Assembly: GCA_020425125.1 (NCBI GenBank)
Contig: JAGQRV010000037.1
Span: forward strand, 84,221-148,220
DNA length: 64,000 nt
From: Paracoccaceae bacterium
Lineage (GTDB): Bacteria > Pseudomonadota > Alphaproteobacteria > Rhodobacterales > Rhodobacteraceae
Direction: 5' to 3'
The position numbers were made by a program, and so were the translations under genes. This document shows, one piece after another, positions 17,947 through 27,185 of the stretch (position 1 is the first letter of the stretch; each line of letters opens with the position of its first letter). The notes under the pieces are model-generated. The model was not told the origin of the DNA and did not search any database. It saw nothing but the letters and a program-made list of their open reading frames with translations.

Positions 17947-18330
17947 ATGCGCCAGCGCCGCATCAGTATCGTCTCTTCGGGGACGGTAGCCCCCCTTTGG
18001 CGCGAATTCCACATGGGGCTGATGCGCGATCCGGGCTTCGAAAGCACCGAGGGTGCGACGGACCCGGTCGGACTGCTGCTCGATGTGCAGAGGAAACGCG
18101 CCGATGTGGTCGTATTCTATTGCCGCGAAGGAACGCTTGGGGTGACGAGTCATCTGTTCTCCGAATTCCCCGACCTCACCATCCTGTTCCTCTTCGATTC
18201 AGGATGGGCGTCCCTTCATCAGCGGTGTCCGTCTGCACGCGCGGCGCTCTCGCCGGCAACAGACGATCTGATCTCGACGCTGCGGATCGCCGTCGAGGAT
18301 CCGTGCGCGAACGGATGGGCACATGACTGA
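17947..18330 (+). CDS. pseudo-receiver-like protein at head of the injection-system cluster
   Basis: 127 residues. Alternating hydrophobic strands and helices follow a CheY-like pattern (RISIVSSG, ADVVVFYCREG, LTILFLFDS). The position expected for the phospho-acceptor Asp is occupied by VVFYC, so it would be a non-phosphorylated receiver with no output domain. The middle shows loose similarity in layout to the receiver half of the divergent LuxR-type protein. It could modulate that regulator, for example as a decoy dimer partner. It precedes the first structural gene by 122 bases on the same strand. Function is unknown; the receiver reading is from pattern only. Confidence 0.5.
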   Translation: MRQRRISIVSSGTVAPLWREFHMGLMRDPGFESTEGATDPVGLLLDVQRKRADVVVFYCREGTLGVTSHLFSEFPDLTILFLFDSGWASLHQRCPSARAALSPATDDLISTLRIAVEDPCANGWAHD

Positions 18331-18369
18331 CCCGCACATTCCGATCGCCGCACTCTCGCCCAATTCAGG

Positions 18370-18432
18370 GACCGGCGCGCCAGCCAGGCCCGCGATCACG
18401 CCGGTCCGGCGCCCTTCCGGCCCCGGGGGGCC
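18370..18432 (+). promoter_or_regulatory. inverted repeats in the leader of the injection-system operon
   Basis: Two inverted repeats lie just before the first structural gene. GACCGGCG (18370-18377) pairs with CGCCGGTC (18399-18406). GGCCCC/GGGGCC (18419-18432) sits about 10 bases ahead of the GAGGAG ribosome site of the 18453 gene. They could act as a terminator for the preceding gene or as a leader structure controlling translation. Neither is followed by a T-tract. Confidence 0.3.
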
Positions 18433-18452
18433 AGCCAATGCGAGGAGCGAAG

Positions 18453-18833
18453 ATGGCAACCGTTAGCTGGAAACTGGATGTCGCCGTGGCGGGGGGCCCC
18501 GGTGCAGCGCTGGCACAAAGCGTGGCGGCCGAGGCCTATGACAAGGTGACGGTCGAGATCGCCGACGCAGCGGCGGACCAGGCCGTGGAGATCGGCGCAG
18601 CGACAGGCGACGTCCTGTTCCTGCTCGTCACCGCCAGCACCTATGGCGATGGACTGACCTACAGGGTCAACGACGGGGGCAATCCCGCGCACGCGCTCGA
18701 CCGCCCGCTGCTGCTGGCCGGGGCCGGCGCGATCGGCCTTCTGGGCTTCAGCCCGACCTCCCTTCTCTTTTCCAACGCCCTCGGGGCGAACGCGACCGTC
18801 GAGATCCTCGTCGCCCGCGATGCCACGCCGTGA
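18453..18833 (+). CDS. small hypothetical protein of the contractile injection system
   Basis: 126 residues. The start is set at ATG 18453, which has a GCGAGGAG site; an ATG 15 bases upstream has none. The protein is Ala/Val-rich with beta-strand-like alternation (KVTVEIADAA, LFLLVTASTYGDGLTYRV, ATVEILVARD) and no cysteine, signal peptide or membrane helix. It has no family I recognise. Because it immediately precedes the sheath gene (55 bases) and is read in the same direction, a structural or chaperone role for the tail is the natural guess. Confidence 0.6.
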   Translation: MATVSWKLDVAVAGGPGAALAQSVAAEAYDKVTVEIADAAADQAVEIGAATGDVLFLLVTASTYGDGLTYRVNDGGNPAHALDRPLLLAGAGAIGLLGFSPTSLLFSNALGANATVEILVARDATP

Positions 18834-18888
18834 GACCGAAAGACGGCGGATACGAACGAACCGAAGCGATTCATGAAGGAGCGGCAGC

Positions 18889-20856
18889 ATGCCAGTAACA
18901 CCTACCTATCCAGGTGTGTACATCGAGGAGCTTCCGAGCGGCGTCAGGACGATCGTCGGAGTCTCTACCTCGGTGGCCGCCTTCATCGACTATTTCGGCC
19001 GCGGACCGATCGATCACGCGGTTCAGGTCTTCAGCTTCGGCGATTTTCAGCGCGAGTTCGGCGGACTCGATCCGGACAGCGAGGCGAGCTACGGAATTCG
19101 TCAGTTCTTCACCAATGGCGGCAGCGAAGCCTGGGTGGTGCGAACCGCCGAGGCGACGACCTACGCCACGGCAAGCGTCACGCTGCAGGATAGCGGCGGT
19201 GACGTTCTGGGCGTGAGCGCCGGGCGCGCGGCGCGCGAGGACAGCATCGAGGATCCGGGCGCCTGGGCCAATGCGCTCCGGATCGACATCGACTACGCGA
19301 CCACCGATCCAACAAGCCTGTTCAACCTGACACTTACGGAAACCGCCATCCGCAACGGCCGGCGTGTGGATCTGCAAACGGAACAATACCGCAACCTCTC
19401 GATGGAACTCGGACATCCGCGGCATGCGCCGGACGTGGTCAATCAGGCGTCGCGGCTCGTTCAGCTGACCCGGGAGATCGGCGCCGCCGAAACGCGCCGG
19501 CCCGCCGAAACGGGCACTGCGGGGATCGCGCTGACCGCCGTGCCGGCCTTGGCCAATGGCGAGCAATTCACGGTCAACTACCCCGGCGGCGCGGCCGTGG
19601 CGACACTCGAGGTCACGGCGGCACCGACGACGATGCAGGAGGCCCGGGCCATCCTGCAGACCGCGATCCGGCGCGCGGACGATGACGAGCCGCTTCTGGC
19701 GGACGCGGTCGTGGAAATCGTCGATCATCTCGACGGAACCAACACGCATTTCCGTGTGCTCGCCGGTCGCTCCGGCGCTGGTTTCGAAGATGCGATCCTG
19801 ACATTCGCAGACACGACTGGAACACCTGCCACGAATGCCGGGCTGGTCACCGGTGGCGGCGCACTTGAGAACGTGCAGCAATACCAGGTCGGCGATACGA
19901 CCAACATCGGCTTCCAGGGCGGCGGCACGGCAGGCGTTGACGGCGATCCGCCCACGGCCGCGGAATTGACCGGCGATCCCGTGCAGATGACCGGGATGCA
20001 CGCGCTCGAGGATGTGGACCTATTCAACATCCTTTGCATTCCCCGTGCGGCGGAGCTGGGCGACTCGGCGGAGATCCAGGCCGTCTACAGCGCGGCCGAA
20101 GCCTATTGCGAACGGCGCCGGGCGTTCCTGATCATCGATCTGCCGGCGAACGTGGCGACGCTCCAGGGCGCGCGGGACTGGCTCGACCAGAACGCAACCC
20201 TGCGCCATGCCAACGCAGCGGCCTATTTCCCGCGCGCATTGATGCCCGACCCACCAAACGACTTCCGATTGCGCAACGTGGGTGCGAGCGGCACCATGGC
20301 CGGGGTGTTCGCGCGAACGGATTCCAATCGCGGCGTGTGGAAGGCACCGGCGGGCACCGAAGGGACGCTGCGCGGCATCTCGCAGCTCGCCGTGAAGCTC
20401 ACCGATCCGCAGAACGGTCAGCTCAATCCCCTGGGGCTGAACAGCCTGCGCAACTTCGACATCTACGGCAATGTCTCCTGGGGTGCGCGGACGCTTGACG
20501 GCGCGGATGCGCTCGCCTCGCAGTGGAAATACATCCCCGTCAGGAGGCTCGCGCTCTTCATCGAAGAGAGCCTCTACCGGGGTACGCAGTGGGTGGTGTT
20601 CGAACCCAACGACGAGCCCCTCTGGGCACAGATCCGGCTCAATATCGGCGGATTCATGAACAATCTCTTCCGTCAGGGCGCCTTCCAGGGCCGCACGCCG
20701 CGCGAAGCCTATCTCGTGAAATGCGACAGCGAGACCACGACGCAGAACGACATCGACCGCGGCGTGGTCAACATCCTCGTCGGCTTCGCGCCGCTGAAGC
20801 CGGCGGAATTCGTCATCATCCAGATCCAGCAGCTCGCTGGCCAGATCCAGACATAG
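18889..20856 (+). CDS. contractile sheath protein
   Basis: 655 residues with an AAGGAG site. The N-terminus (TPTYPGVYIEELPSG, VGVSTSVAAFIDYFGRG) and the C-terminus (WAQIRLNIGGFMNNLFRQGAFQG, REAYLVKCD, DIDRGVVNILVGFAPLKPAEFV) are the conserved phage-tail-sheath core. These parts carry the inter-subunit strand exchange and the contractile contacts. The middle, about residues 120-370, is an extra insertion, making it longer than the roughly 350-500 residues common in Afp/PVC sheaths; this would be surface-exposed. Only one sheath gene is present, unlike the three of PVC/Afp. It is the outer contractile tube of the injection machine. Confidence 0.95.
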   Translation: MPVTPTYPGVYIEELPSGVRTIVGVSTSVAAFIDYFGRGPIDHAVQVFSFGDFQREFGGLDPDSEASYGIRQFFTNGGSEAWVVRTAEATTYATASVTLQDSGGDVLGVSAGRAAREDSIEDPGAWANALRIDIDYATTDPTSLFNLTLTETAIRNGRRVDLQTEQYRNLSMELGHPRHAPDVVNQASRLVQLTREIGAAETRRPAETGTAGIALTAVPALANGEQFTVNYPGGAAVATLEVTAAPTTMQEARAILQTAIRRADDDEPLLADAVVEIVDHLDGTNTHFRVLAGRSGAGFEDAILTFADTTGTPATNAGLVTGGGALENVQQYQVGDTTNIGFQGGGTAGVDGDPPTAAELTGDPVQMTGMHALEDVDLFNILCIPRAAELGDSAEIQAVYSAAEAYCERRRAFLIIDLPANVATLQGARDWLDQNATLRHANAAAYFPRALMPDPPNDFRLRNVGASGTMAGVFARTDSNRGVWKAPAGTEGTLRGISQLAVKLTDPQNGQLNPLGLNSLRNFDIYGNVSWGARTLDGADALASQWKYIPVRRLALFIEESLYRGTQWVVFEPNDEPLWAQIRLNIGGFMNNLFRQGAFQGRTPREAYLVKCDSETTTQNDIDRGVVNILVGFAPLKPAEFVIIQIQQLAGQIQT

Positions 20857-20868
20857 GACGGATTCCCC

Positions 20869-21393
20869 ATGGCGCAATTCAGTGTGAACACGCAAAGATT
20901 CGACCCCTACAAGAACTTCAAGTTCCGTGTCCGCTGGGACGGCCGGTTCGTGGCCGGGATCAGCAAGGTCTCGGCGCTGAAGCGGACGACGGATGTTGTC
21001 GAGCATCGCGAGGGCGGCGACCCCAGCACCGTGCGCAAGTCGCCGGGACAGTCCAAATACGAGGCGATCACGCTGGAGCGCGGCGTGACGCACGACCCGG
21101 AATTCGAGCTTTGGGCCAACAAGGTCTGGAATTTCGGGTCCGGTCTCGGCGCCGAGGTCTCGCTCAAGGACTTCCGCAAGGACGTGACGCTTGAGATGTA
21201 CAACGAGGCGGGGCAACTCGCCGTGGCCTACAAGATCTACCGCTGCTGGGTATCGGAATTCCAGGCCTTGCCGGAACTGGACGCGAGCGGCAACGCGGTC
21301 GCGATCCAAACGCTGAAGCTCGAGAACGAGGGATGGGAGCGCGACGTGGAGGTCGCGGAGCCGACGGAGCCGAGCTTCACCGGAGCGGATTGA
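20869..21393 (+). CDS. inner tube protein (gp19-like)
   Basis: 174 residues, 12 bases after the sheath gene. It matches the T4 gp19-like tail-tube family: DPYKNFKFRVRWDGRFVAGISKVS at the start, then SALKRTTDVVEHREGGDP, QSKYEAITLERGVTHD and a C-terminal LKLENEGWERD strand. Hexameric rings of this protein stack to make the inner tube that is driven out on sheath contraction. Only one such gene occurs, so the same protein probably forms the whole tube apart from the adaptor encoded at 26526. Confidence 0.93.
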   Translation: MAQFSVNTQRFDPYKNFKFRVRWDGRFVAGISKVSALKRTTDVVEHREGGDPSTVRKSPGQSKYEAITLERGVTHDPEFELWANKVWNFGSGLGAEVSLKDFRKDVTLEMYNEAGQLAVAYKIYRCWVSEFQALPELDASGNAVAIQTLKLENEGWERDVEVAEPTEPSFTGAD

Positions 21394-21397
21394 CGCG

Positions 21398-22129
21398 ATG
21401 CAGGCCCTGAGCGCCAGCGATGTTCTTGAGGTCGTCGAATGGGGCACGAGCCATTCGCTGACGTCCACGGCGCTGTACCTGCTCGACCGGGCCGGGACCG
21501 GGCTCGACTCGGAGACATTGGCGGCCCTGCCGCTTGGCACGCGCGACAGGCTGCTCCTGCGCCTTTACGGGGAATGCTTCGCCGGTCCGATTCGGGCGCG
21601 CGAAGCCTGCCCCGAATGCGGCGCGGAACTCGAAGTGGAATTGCGGCCCGCCGATCTGGCATTGGACGCAATTGCGGCCTCCGGCCCGACATGCCTGCAG
21701 CATGATGGCGTCACACTCCGGTTCCGGCCGACCGCGAGCCACGACCTTCTGGCAATCGAAGGCGCGTCCGACGAGGCGGACGCGGCTCGGGCGCTCGCAT
21801 TGCGCTGCATCGAGACCGCGCAGCGCGGCGACACCGAGCTGGCGCCAGAGGAGATCGGGGACGAGACGATCGCGCGGCTCGGCGAGGCCATGGCGCTGGC
21901 CGATCCGCAGGCGGATTTGACGCTCGACCTGGCCTGCGCCGATTGCGGGCACCGCTTCGGCCGCTCGTTCGACATCGCGCGGGTCCTGGTCGACGAACTG
22001 GTGAACGTCTCCCGCAGGATCTTCTGCGACGTGCACGCGCTGGCCCGCGGCTACGGCTTCAGCGAAGCCCAGATCCTCGGGATGAGCGCGTGGCGGCGGC
22101 AGGCCTACCTGGAGATGCTGGCGCCATGA
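21398..22129 (+). CDS. zinc-knuckle baseplate-type protein (T4-baseplate-like)
   Basis: 243 residues, 4 bases behind the tube gene. A predicted four-cysteine metal site is split in sequence: CPEC at 71-74 and CADC at 180-183, both in knuckle contexts (EACPECGAELEVEL, LDLACADCGHRF). The C-terminal region (VDELVNVSRRIFCDVHALARGYGFSEAQILGMSAWRRQAYLEML) resembles small phage baseplate hub/assembly proteins of the T4 gp26-like group, which often follow the tube gene. Role inferred as baseplate hub assembly. The next gene overlaps by ATGA. Confidence 0.7.
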   Translation: MQALSASDVLEVVEWGTSHSLTSTALYLLDRAGTGLDSETLAALPLGTRDRLLLRLYGECFAGPIRAREACPECGAELEVELRPADLALDAIAASGPTCLQHDGVTLRFRPTASHDLLAIEGASDEADAARALALRCIETAQRGDTELAPEEIGDETIARLGEAMALADPQADLTLDLACADCGHRFGRSFDIARVLVDELVNVSRRIFCDVHALARGYGFSEAQILGMSAWRRQAYLEMLAP

Positions 22130-22968
22130 GCCGCTTCCTGCAGAAGCTGATCCGGCGGGCGAACGGGACCGAAGACGCGCTGAAGGCGTCCCCAAGGGCG
22201 CTGTTCGAACCGGCGGGAAGCGGGCTGTCGATGCGGGCTTCCGCGGCGGTACCACCCGCAGCGGCATGGGTGCCGCCTTTCGAGGCCGACGCGCAGGAGG
22301 CACCTACGCGCCGCACGGACCTTGCCGCCGATACCCACGTCGCACGGCCGATGCGCGTCACCGACGACCGGGGCGCGGATTGGAACCATCCGGCGCAAAT
22401 CCTGCCAGTGGAAACGTCAGCGGAAGCGCGCCCCTGGCACCGGGGCGTCACACTGCCGGAGACGGGCGCGCCCCTCGTCGAACCTGCCGTGGCGCCAACG
22501 GCGAGGTCCGAAAGAGGTACGGCCGATCGGGTTGCGAGAACGCGGCAGGACGGCAGTGCGAACCGGGCGCGGGCGCGCGGAATGGATGCAGACCACCCGT
22601 CGACCGCGATCGTCCGGCCCGATCCGGCCGACTTGCGGTTCCCTCTCCCAGACCAGGCACGGTCCAAGGCCGGCGCCCCGCCCGACGCGGACACGTCCCC
22701 GGCGAAACGGTCGCGGCCCATCCCTGCCGTGCCGGCCGCCGTCCGTCTGACCGCGCCACCTTCGCCGCAGACGCATCGGGTCGCCCGGTGGGGCGAACTG
22801 GCGCCAGCGCAACGCGACGCGCCGGAGAATGTCGTTCACGTCACGATCGAGCATTTCGAGGTACGGGCGCTGGTCGGCGCACCGCCCAAGCCCGAGCCCC
22901 GCACGCGGGCCGTTCAGGAGGATTCGCTCGCCGATTACGCGCGCCGGCGGCAGGAGCGGCGGCGATGA
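22126..22968 (+). CDS. Pro/Ala-rich disordered protein of the injection system
   Basis: 280 residues from an ATG overlapping the previous stop (ATGA). Most of it is low-complexity, rich in Ala, Pro, Arg and Asp, and very probably disordered. Only two short parts look folded or conserved: the basic N-terminus MSRFLQKLIRR, and a C-terminal segment VVHVTIEHFEVRALVG ... SLADYARRRQERR. As I recall, a C-terminal block of this kind ends small proteins of unknown function in other eCIS clusters. It could be a flexible linker, scaffold or length-setting component, since no classic tape measure is present; that is speculation. Confidence 0.6.
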   Translation: MSRFLQKLIRRANGTEDALKASPRALFEPAGSGLSMRASAAVPPAAAWVPPFEADAQEAPTRRTDLAADTHVARPMRVTDDRGADWNHPAQILPVETSAEARPWHRGVTLPETGAPLVEPAVAPTARSERGTADRVARTRQDGSANRARARGMDADHPSTAIVRPDPADLRFPLPDQARSKAGAPPDADTSPAKRSRPIPAVPAAVRLTAPPSPQTHRVARWGELAPAQRDAPENVVHVTIEHFEVRALVGAPPKPEPRTRAVQEDSLADYARRRQERRR

Positions 22969-24209
22969 GCAATCACCTCGCGATCGCCACCGTCAGCGCG
23001 ACGCTCAGGGATCTGGTGGACGATGCCGCGAGCGCCGCCCTCACCGGCGTCTCGATCAACGTCGAGACCGGCCGTCCCGACCGGCTGGTGCCGCCGGACG
23101 ACGAGGCGGCGATCAGCATCTTCCTCTACCAGATCACGCAGAACCCGCATTGGCGCAACGACGACCTGGCGACACGCAATATGAGCGGGAACCTCGTGCG
23201 CAGGCCGCAGGCAGCCATCGACGTCTATTACCTGCTCACCTTCTTCGGCGTCGAGGGCCAGCAGCATCCCGAGATTCTGCTCGGCGCGGTCACCAGCGCG
23301 CTGCACCGGGAACCAATGCTGTCGCGGGACCGGATCGAGAATGTGGTCCTGGCAGAGGCGCATCTGGCGGCCTCCGATCTCGCCGCACAGCCGGAACTCG
23401 TACGCTTTGCGCCGATGGAACTCAGCCTCGAGGAACTGTCGAAGCTCTGGTCGGTCTTCTTCCAGACCAATTACCGGTTGTCGGTGGCCTACAAGGGCTC
23501 GGTGGTGCTGATCTCGCCCGAAGATGCGGTGCCGCGCCCCACCCTTCCGGTGGCGGTACGCAATCTCTATGTGGAGGCGCTGGCACCGCCCCGGATCGAG
23601 GCCGTGAGCAGCGTGGCCGGCCCGCGCGCGCCGGTCGTGGCGGGCGACGAGATCGTGATCCGCGGCCACAACCTGCGCGGCGACGAGACCTTCGTCGCTC
23701 TGGGCGAGCATCAGGCGGTGCCGAGCCTCGTCACCGCTCGGGAAATCCGTATCGCCCTGACGGAGGGACCGTTTCCCGCAGGGACCCTGCGTGCCGGGCC
23801 GGTCGGCGTCCGCGTGGTTCACACACGCCTGATGGGGACGCCCGAAGTTCCGCATACAGGGCCCAATTCGAACCTCTTTGCCATCGTGGTCCATCCGCGG
23901 CTTCCCGGCGTGCCGCTGCCGCCGACGGGACCGGTGAACACCTACGCTCTCAATGTCGAGCCGACGGTCGGGCCGCGGCAGCGGGCGCGGCTGTTTCTGA
24001 CCGGCAGCGCCGGACGTCATTCCATCGAGGCGGCGGCCCGCACCACCGAAACCACGTCGCTGGAATTCGATCTGAGCGGCGTCGCGGCCGGGACCTACCT
24101 GATCCGGGTGCAGGTCGAAGGCGCCGACAGCCTGCTCGCCTTCACCGACACCGACGCAGACACGGTGCCCGACAGCTATACCGGCCCGACGCTCGTGGTG
24201 ACGCCATGA
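22965..24209 (+). CDS. tail terminator/cap protein, DUF4255 (Pvc16-like) with IPT-type domain
   Basis: 414 residues from ATG overlapping the previous stop. Residues 1-190 match the DUF4255/Pvc16 N-terminal domain: an opening helix (AIATVSATLRDLVDDA), EAAISIFLYQITQNPHWRN, YYLLTFFG, LLGAVTSALHREPML, SLEELSKLWSVFFQTNYRLSV. In PVC/Afp this family caps the distal end of tube and sheath. After residue 200 comes an IPT/TIG-like beta-sandwich (VVAGDEIVIRGHNLRGDETFVALG), followed by a second beta-rich domain to the end. The extra beta domains are larger than in Pvc16 and could face outward at the cap or attach to an envelope. Confidence 0.85.
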   Translation: MSNHLAIATVSATLRDLVDDAASAALTGVSINVETGRPDRLVPPDDEAAISIFLYQITQNPHWRNDDLATRNMSGNLVRRPQAAIDVYYLLTFFGVEGQQHPEILLGAVTSALHREPMLSRDRIENVVLAEAHLAASDLAAQPELVRFAPMELSLEELSKLWSVFFQTNYRLSVAYKGSVVLISPEDAVPRPTLPVAVRNLYVEALAPPRIEAVSSVAGPRAPVVAGDEIVIRGHNLRGDETFVALGEHQAVPSLVTAREIRIALTEGPFPAGTLRAGPVGVRVVHTRLMGTPEVPHTGPNSNLFAIVVHPRLPGVPLPPTGPVNTYALNVEPTVGPRQRARLFLTGSAGRHSIEAAARTTETTSLEFDLSGVAAGTYLIRVQVEGADSLLAFTDTDADTVPDSYTGPTLVVTP

Positions 24210-26215
24210 TGCTTCCGCCGCATGAGGATTGGCAGGAGGCGAACCGGCGGCATCTGATCGCGGAGTTCGCCCGGCTGAAGGCGGTTCTGGCGCATGGGGC
24301 GGCAGCCGATGCGGAGCCGCAAGCGCATGAGGCAGGTCTTCATGCCGGGCCTGAATGGCCGCCGGCACTGGAGCTTGTTGCCGAACGTTTCGGCCTGTCC
24401 GCGTTCGAGCGCGATGTTCTGCTTCTCTGCGCCGGCATGGAAATCGATGCCGGCATCCGCGACGCGGTCTCCGAATTGGTCGGAAAGGACAGGGCGACGG
24501 TCCCGTGCTTCGGGCTCGCCCTTCAGCACTTGCCGTCGGCACATTGGAGCGCGCTCGCGCCGTCGGCGCCCCTGCGCTACTGGCAGCTGATCTCGCTCGC
24601 CCAGGGCGGTTCGCTGACCGGCTCGCGGCTCGCCATCGACGAACGGGTGCTGCATTTCCTGACCGGAGTGCAGACGCTGGACGAGCGGCTCACGCCGTTC
24701 GTCGAGCAGCTGCCGGACCAGCCGCTCATGACGCCAGGCCATGCCGGGATCGCCGATGCGGTGCTGGACGCGCTCGAACGCCATGCCGGCGATCCGAGGC
24801 CCGCAGTGGTCGAGCTCATAGGCCGCGACAGCGGCGGCAAGCGGGCGGTAGCCTGGCGCGCCGCGCGCGCACTTGGCGTGCAGCTTCATCTCCTGACCGC
24901 GAGCGACATTCCCGCACTCGGCCGCGAGTTGCACGCGCTCGGCGTTCTCTGGAGCCGGGAAGTCGCGCTGAGCGCCCGCGCGCTCTACATCGATTGCGAT
25001 ACCGGGATGGTTGCCGACGACCCGTCCGTCTCTGCCGGGTCGGTCCTGGCGCGCGTGGCACGGCTGGTGGACAACCTCGGCGGCGTGGTCTTCGTTTCCC
25101 TGCAGGAGCGGGCGCGTCTGCGTTTCCGGCCCGTCGTGAGTTTCGAGGTACCGCGGCCACGGCCGGACGAGCAGCACATGCTCTGGGGCAGGCTCTTCGG
25201 CGAACGCACGGAGGCATTCGAGGGCGATCTGCACCGGGTCACGACCCAGTTCCGGCTGGACCTCGACAGTCTGCGTGCGGCCGGGACGGAGATGTCAGGA
25301 TTGCTGGCCGAGGAACACTCGGCCGAGGATGGGACGGACGGGATCGCCCGCGCGCTCTGGGACAGTTGCCGCCGGCAGGCGCGGCCGCGGCTCGACGACC
25401 TTGCCGAGCGCATCGAACCGCTGGCGCGCTGGGAGGACCTGATCCTGCCCGCTGCCCAGCTGGACGCATTGCGGCAGATCACGGCCCATGTGCGCAATCG
25501 CCATCAGGTCCTGCGGCTCTGGCGCCTCGACGCGCGGGACACGCGCGGGCTGGGGGTCAGCGCGCTCTTCTCGGGCGGCAGCGGCACCGGCAAGACCATG
25601 GCGGCCGAGGTGCTGGCGCACTCCCTGCGGCTCGATCTCTACCGGATCGATGTGTCCGCCGTGGTCAGCAAGTATATCGGCGAGACCGAGAAGAACCTGC
25701 GGCGGGTCTTCGATGCGGCCGAAGAAGGCGGCGCGATCCTGCTCTTCGACGAGGCCGACGCCCTGTTCGGCAAGCGCAGCGAAGTGAAGGACAGCCACGA
25801 CCGCTTCGCCAATATCGAGGTCAGCTACCTTCTGCAGCGCATGGAGGCCTATCAGGGCCTCGCGATCCTCACCACCAACATGAAAAGCGCGCTCGACCAG
25901 GCCTTCCTGCGCCGCCTGCGCTTCGTGATCGAGTTTCCGTTCCCCGACGAGGGCGCGCGCAGGCGGATCTGGCAGGGCATCTTCCCCGGCGCGACGCCGA
26001 CGGACGGGCTCGATTTCGGCAGGCTTTCGCACCTCAATCTCGCCGGCGGCAACATCCGCAACATTGCCCTTGCCGCCGCCTTCGATGCCGCCGACCAGGG
26101 TACCGCGATCACCATGCGGCACGTGCTGGACGCCGCACGGTGCGAATACCGCAAACTCGACCGCCCGCTGCAGGCGCGCGAATTCAGGAGCTGGAGCGAA
26201 TGCGGCTCGAAGTGA
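24206..26215 (+). CDS. AAA+ ATPase of contractile injection system (Pvc15-like)
   Basis: 669 residues, ATG overlapping the cap gene's stop; a second ATG follows directly. The N-terminal 420 residues are a helical region with a degenerate nucleotide-binding fold. The C-terminal AAA+ module has Walker A GGSGTGKT at 457-464, Walker [12 protein letters not shown] near 514, sensor 1 ILTTNMK and arginine-finger-type RRLRF. It matches the AAA+ protein found in nearly all eCIS clusters (Pvc15/Afp15), needed for assembly or cargo loading in the cytoplasm. It is not a ClpV: it lacks the two-ring ClpB layout. Its presence is one of the best markers separating eCIS from R-type pyocins. Confidence 0.93.
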   Translation: MMLPPHEDWQEANRRHLIAEFARLKAVLAHGAAADAEPQAHEAGLHAGPEWPPALELVAERFGLSAFERDVLLLCAGMEIDAGIRDAVSELVGKDRATVPCFGLALQHLPSAHWSALAPSAPLRYWQLISLAQGGSLTGSRLAIDERVLHFLTGVQTLDERLTPFVEQLPDQPLMTPGHAGIADAVLDALERHAGDPRPAVVELIGRDSGGKRAVAWRAARALGVQLHLLTASDIPALGRELHALGVLWSREVALSARALYIDCDTGMVADDPSVSAGSVLARVARLVDNLGGVVFVSLQERARLRFRPVVSFEVPRPRPDEQHMLWGRLFGERTEAFEGDLHRVTTQFRLDLDSLRAAGTEMSGLLAEEHSAEDGTDGIARALWDSCRRQARPRLDDLAERIEPLARWEDLILPAAQLDALRQITAHVRNRHQVLRLWRLDARDTRGLGVSALFSGGSGTGKTMAAEVLAHSLRLDLYRIDVSAVVSKYIGETEKNLRRVFDAAEEGGAILLFDEADALFGKRSEVKDSHDRFANIEVSYLLQRMEAYQGLAILTTNMKSALDQAFLRRLRFVIEFPFPDEGARRRIWQGIFPGATPTDGLDFGRLSHLNLAGGNIRNIALAAAFDAADQGTAITMRHVLDAARCEYRKLDRPLQAREFRSWSECGSK

Positions 26216-26529
26216 CGATCAGGCACCTTTCCATGCGGGGGATCCCGGCAGGCTCGCAGGAGCGGCTGCGCGCGGCATTGTCCGATGCGATCGCGCGCGA
26301 GTTGCGGACGGCGCTGCTTCGCGACGGCCTTCCTGGAGCACTCCGGGCGCAGGGCCGCGTGGCCCGGCTGAACGCACCGATCCTGAGCCACGCACCCGGA
26401 CCGGGCGCCGAGGCGCGGCTCGCCGACGGACTTGCCGCGCGGTTCTGCGCGGGCCTTGGTGCCGCGCCCGGACGCGACGGCGCGGCGCGGCAAAGTGCAC
26501 CGGCGTCCAGGGATGGAGATGCGCGATGA
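26200..26529 (+). CDS. small Arg/Ala-rich protein of the injection system
   Basis: 109 residues; the ATG lies 16 bases inside the end of the ATPase gene and the stop overlaps the next start. The N-terminal half ([33 protein letters not shown]) predicts a beta strand then a helix; the C-terminal half is Gly/Ala/Arg-rich and probably disordered. The arrangement faintly recalls the very N-terminus of the eCIS tape-measure family but is far too short for a ruler. The tight overlaps on both sides argue that it is translated. Function unknown. Confidence 0.55.
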   Translation: MRLEVTIRHLSMRGIPAGSQERLRAALSDAIARELRTALLRDGLPGALRAQGRVARLNAPILSHAPGPGAEARLADGLAARFCAGLGAAPGRDGAARQSAPASRDGDAR

Positions 26530-27185
26530 CCAGCTCGTTTCCGCAATCGCCGCGGCTGATCAAGGGGGGGATCGTGCTGATCGACCCCAAGACGTCCGCC
26601 GTGCGCCGCATCATCCCGCTGCAATACAATCCCGACACGATCAGCCGCACGATCGAGGTGAAGGGCACCGAATCCGGCGGCCAGGGCGAGCGCTCGGAGC
26701 CGTTGCGCCTGACCGGTCCGCCGGTCGAGACAATCACGCTGGAAGCCGAGATCGACGCGACCGACGCGCTCGAGGACGGGGATGCGCTGGCGGGCGAAGT
26801 CGGGCTCGCGGCGCATCTCGCCGCACTGGAGACCATCCTCTATCCCGAAAGCGAGCGGCTCACCGCCAACAACAGGCTCGCGGGTCTCGGCACGCTCGAG
26901 ATCACCCCGATGGAAGCGCCGCTGACGCTGTTCGTCTGGAACCGCAACCGGCTGATGCCGGCGCGGATCACGCAGCTCCAGATCACCGAGGAGGCGTTCG
27001 ATCCGGCGCTGAACCCGATCCGGGCCAAGATCAGCCTGGGCCTGCGCGTCCTGAGCGTCACCGATCTCGGCTTCGATCACAAGGGCGGCAGCCTGTACAT
27101 GATCTACCAGCAGCAGAAGGAGCGGCTGGCAGAGCGGCACCCGGGCGGCGATCTCGGCGTGCTCGGCATCGGAGAGATTCCATGA
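26526..27185 (+). CDS. CIS tube-type adaptor protein (N-terminal part of Pvc7)
   Basis: 219 residues. The pattern KGGIVLIDPKTSAVRRIIPLQYNPDTISRT, then PVETITLEAEIDATDALE, LETILYP, APLTLFVWNRNRLMPARITQLQITEEAFDPALNPIRAKISLGLRVL is the CIS_tube domain that forms the N-terminal half of Pvc7/Afp7. That protein joins the spike/hub to the first tube ring. In PVC the LysM domain is fused; here it is on the next gene, which overlaps by ATGA. The split is clean: both parts have their own start and no sign of decay. Confidence 0.85.
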   Translation: MTSSFPQSPRLIKGGIVLIDPKTSAVRRIIPLQYNPDTISRTIEVKGTESGGQGERSEPLRLTGPPVETITLEAEIDATDALEDGDALAGEVGLAAHLAALETILYPESERLTANNRLAGLGTLEITPMEAPLTLFVWNRNRLMPARITQLQITEEAFDPALNPIRAKISLGLRVLSVTDLGFDHKGGSLYMIYQQQKERLAERHPGGDLGVLGIGEIP

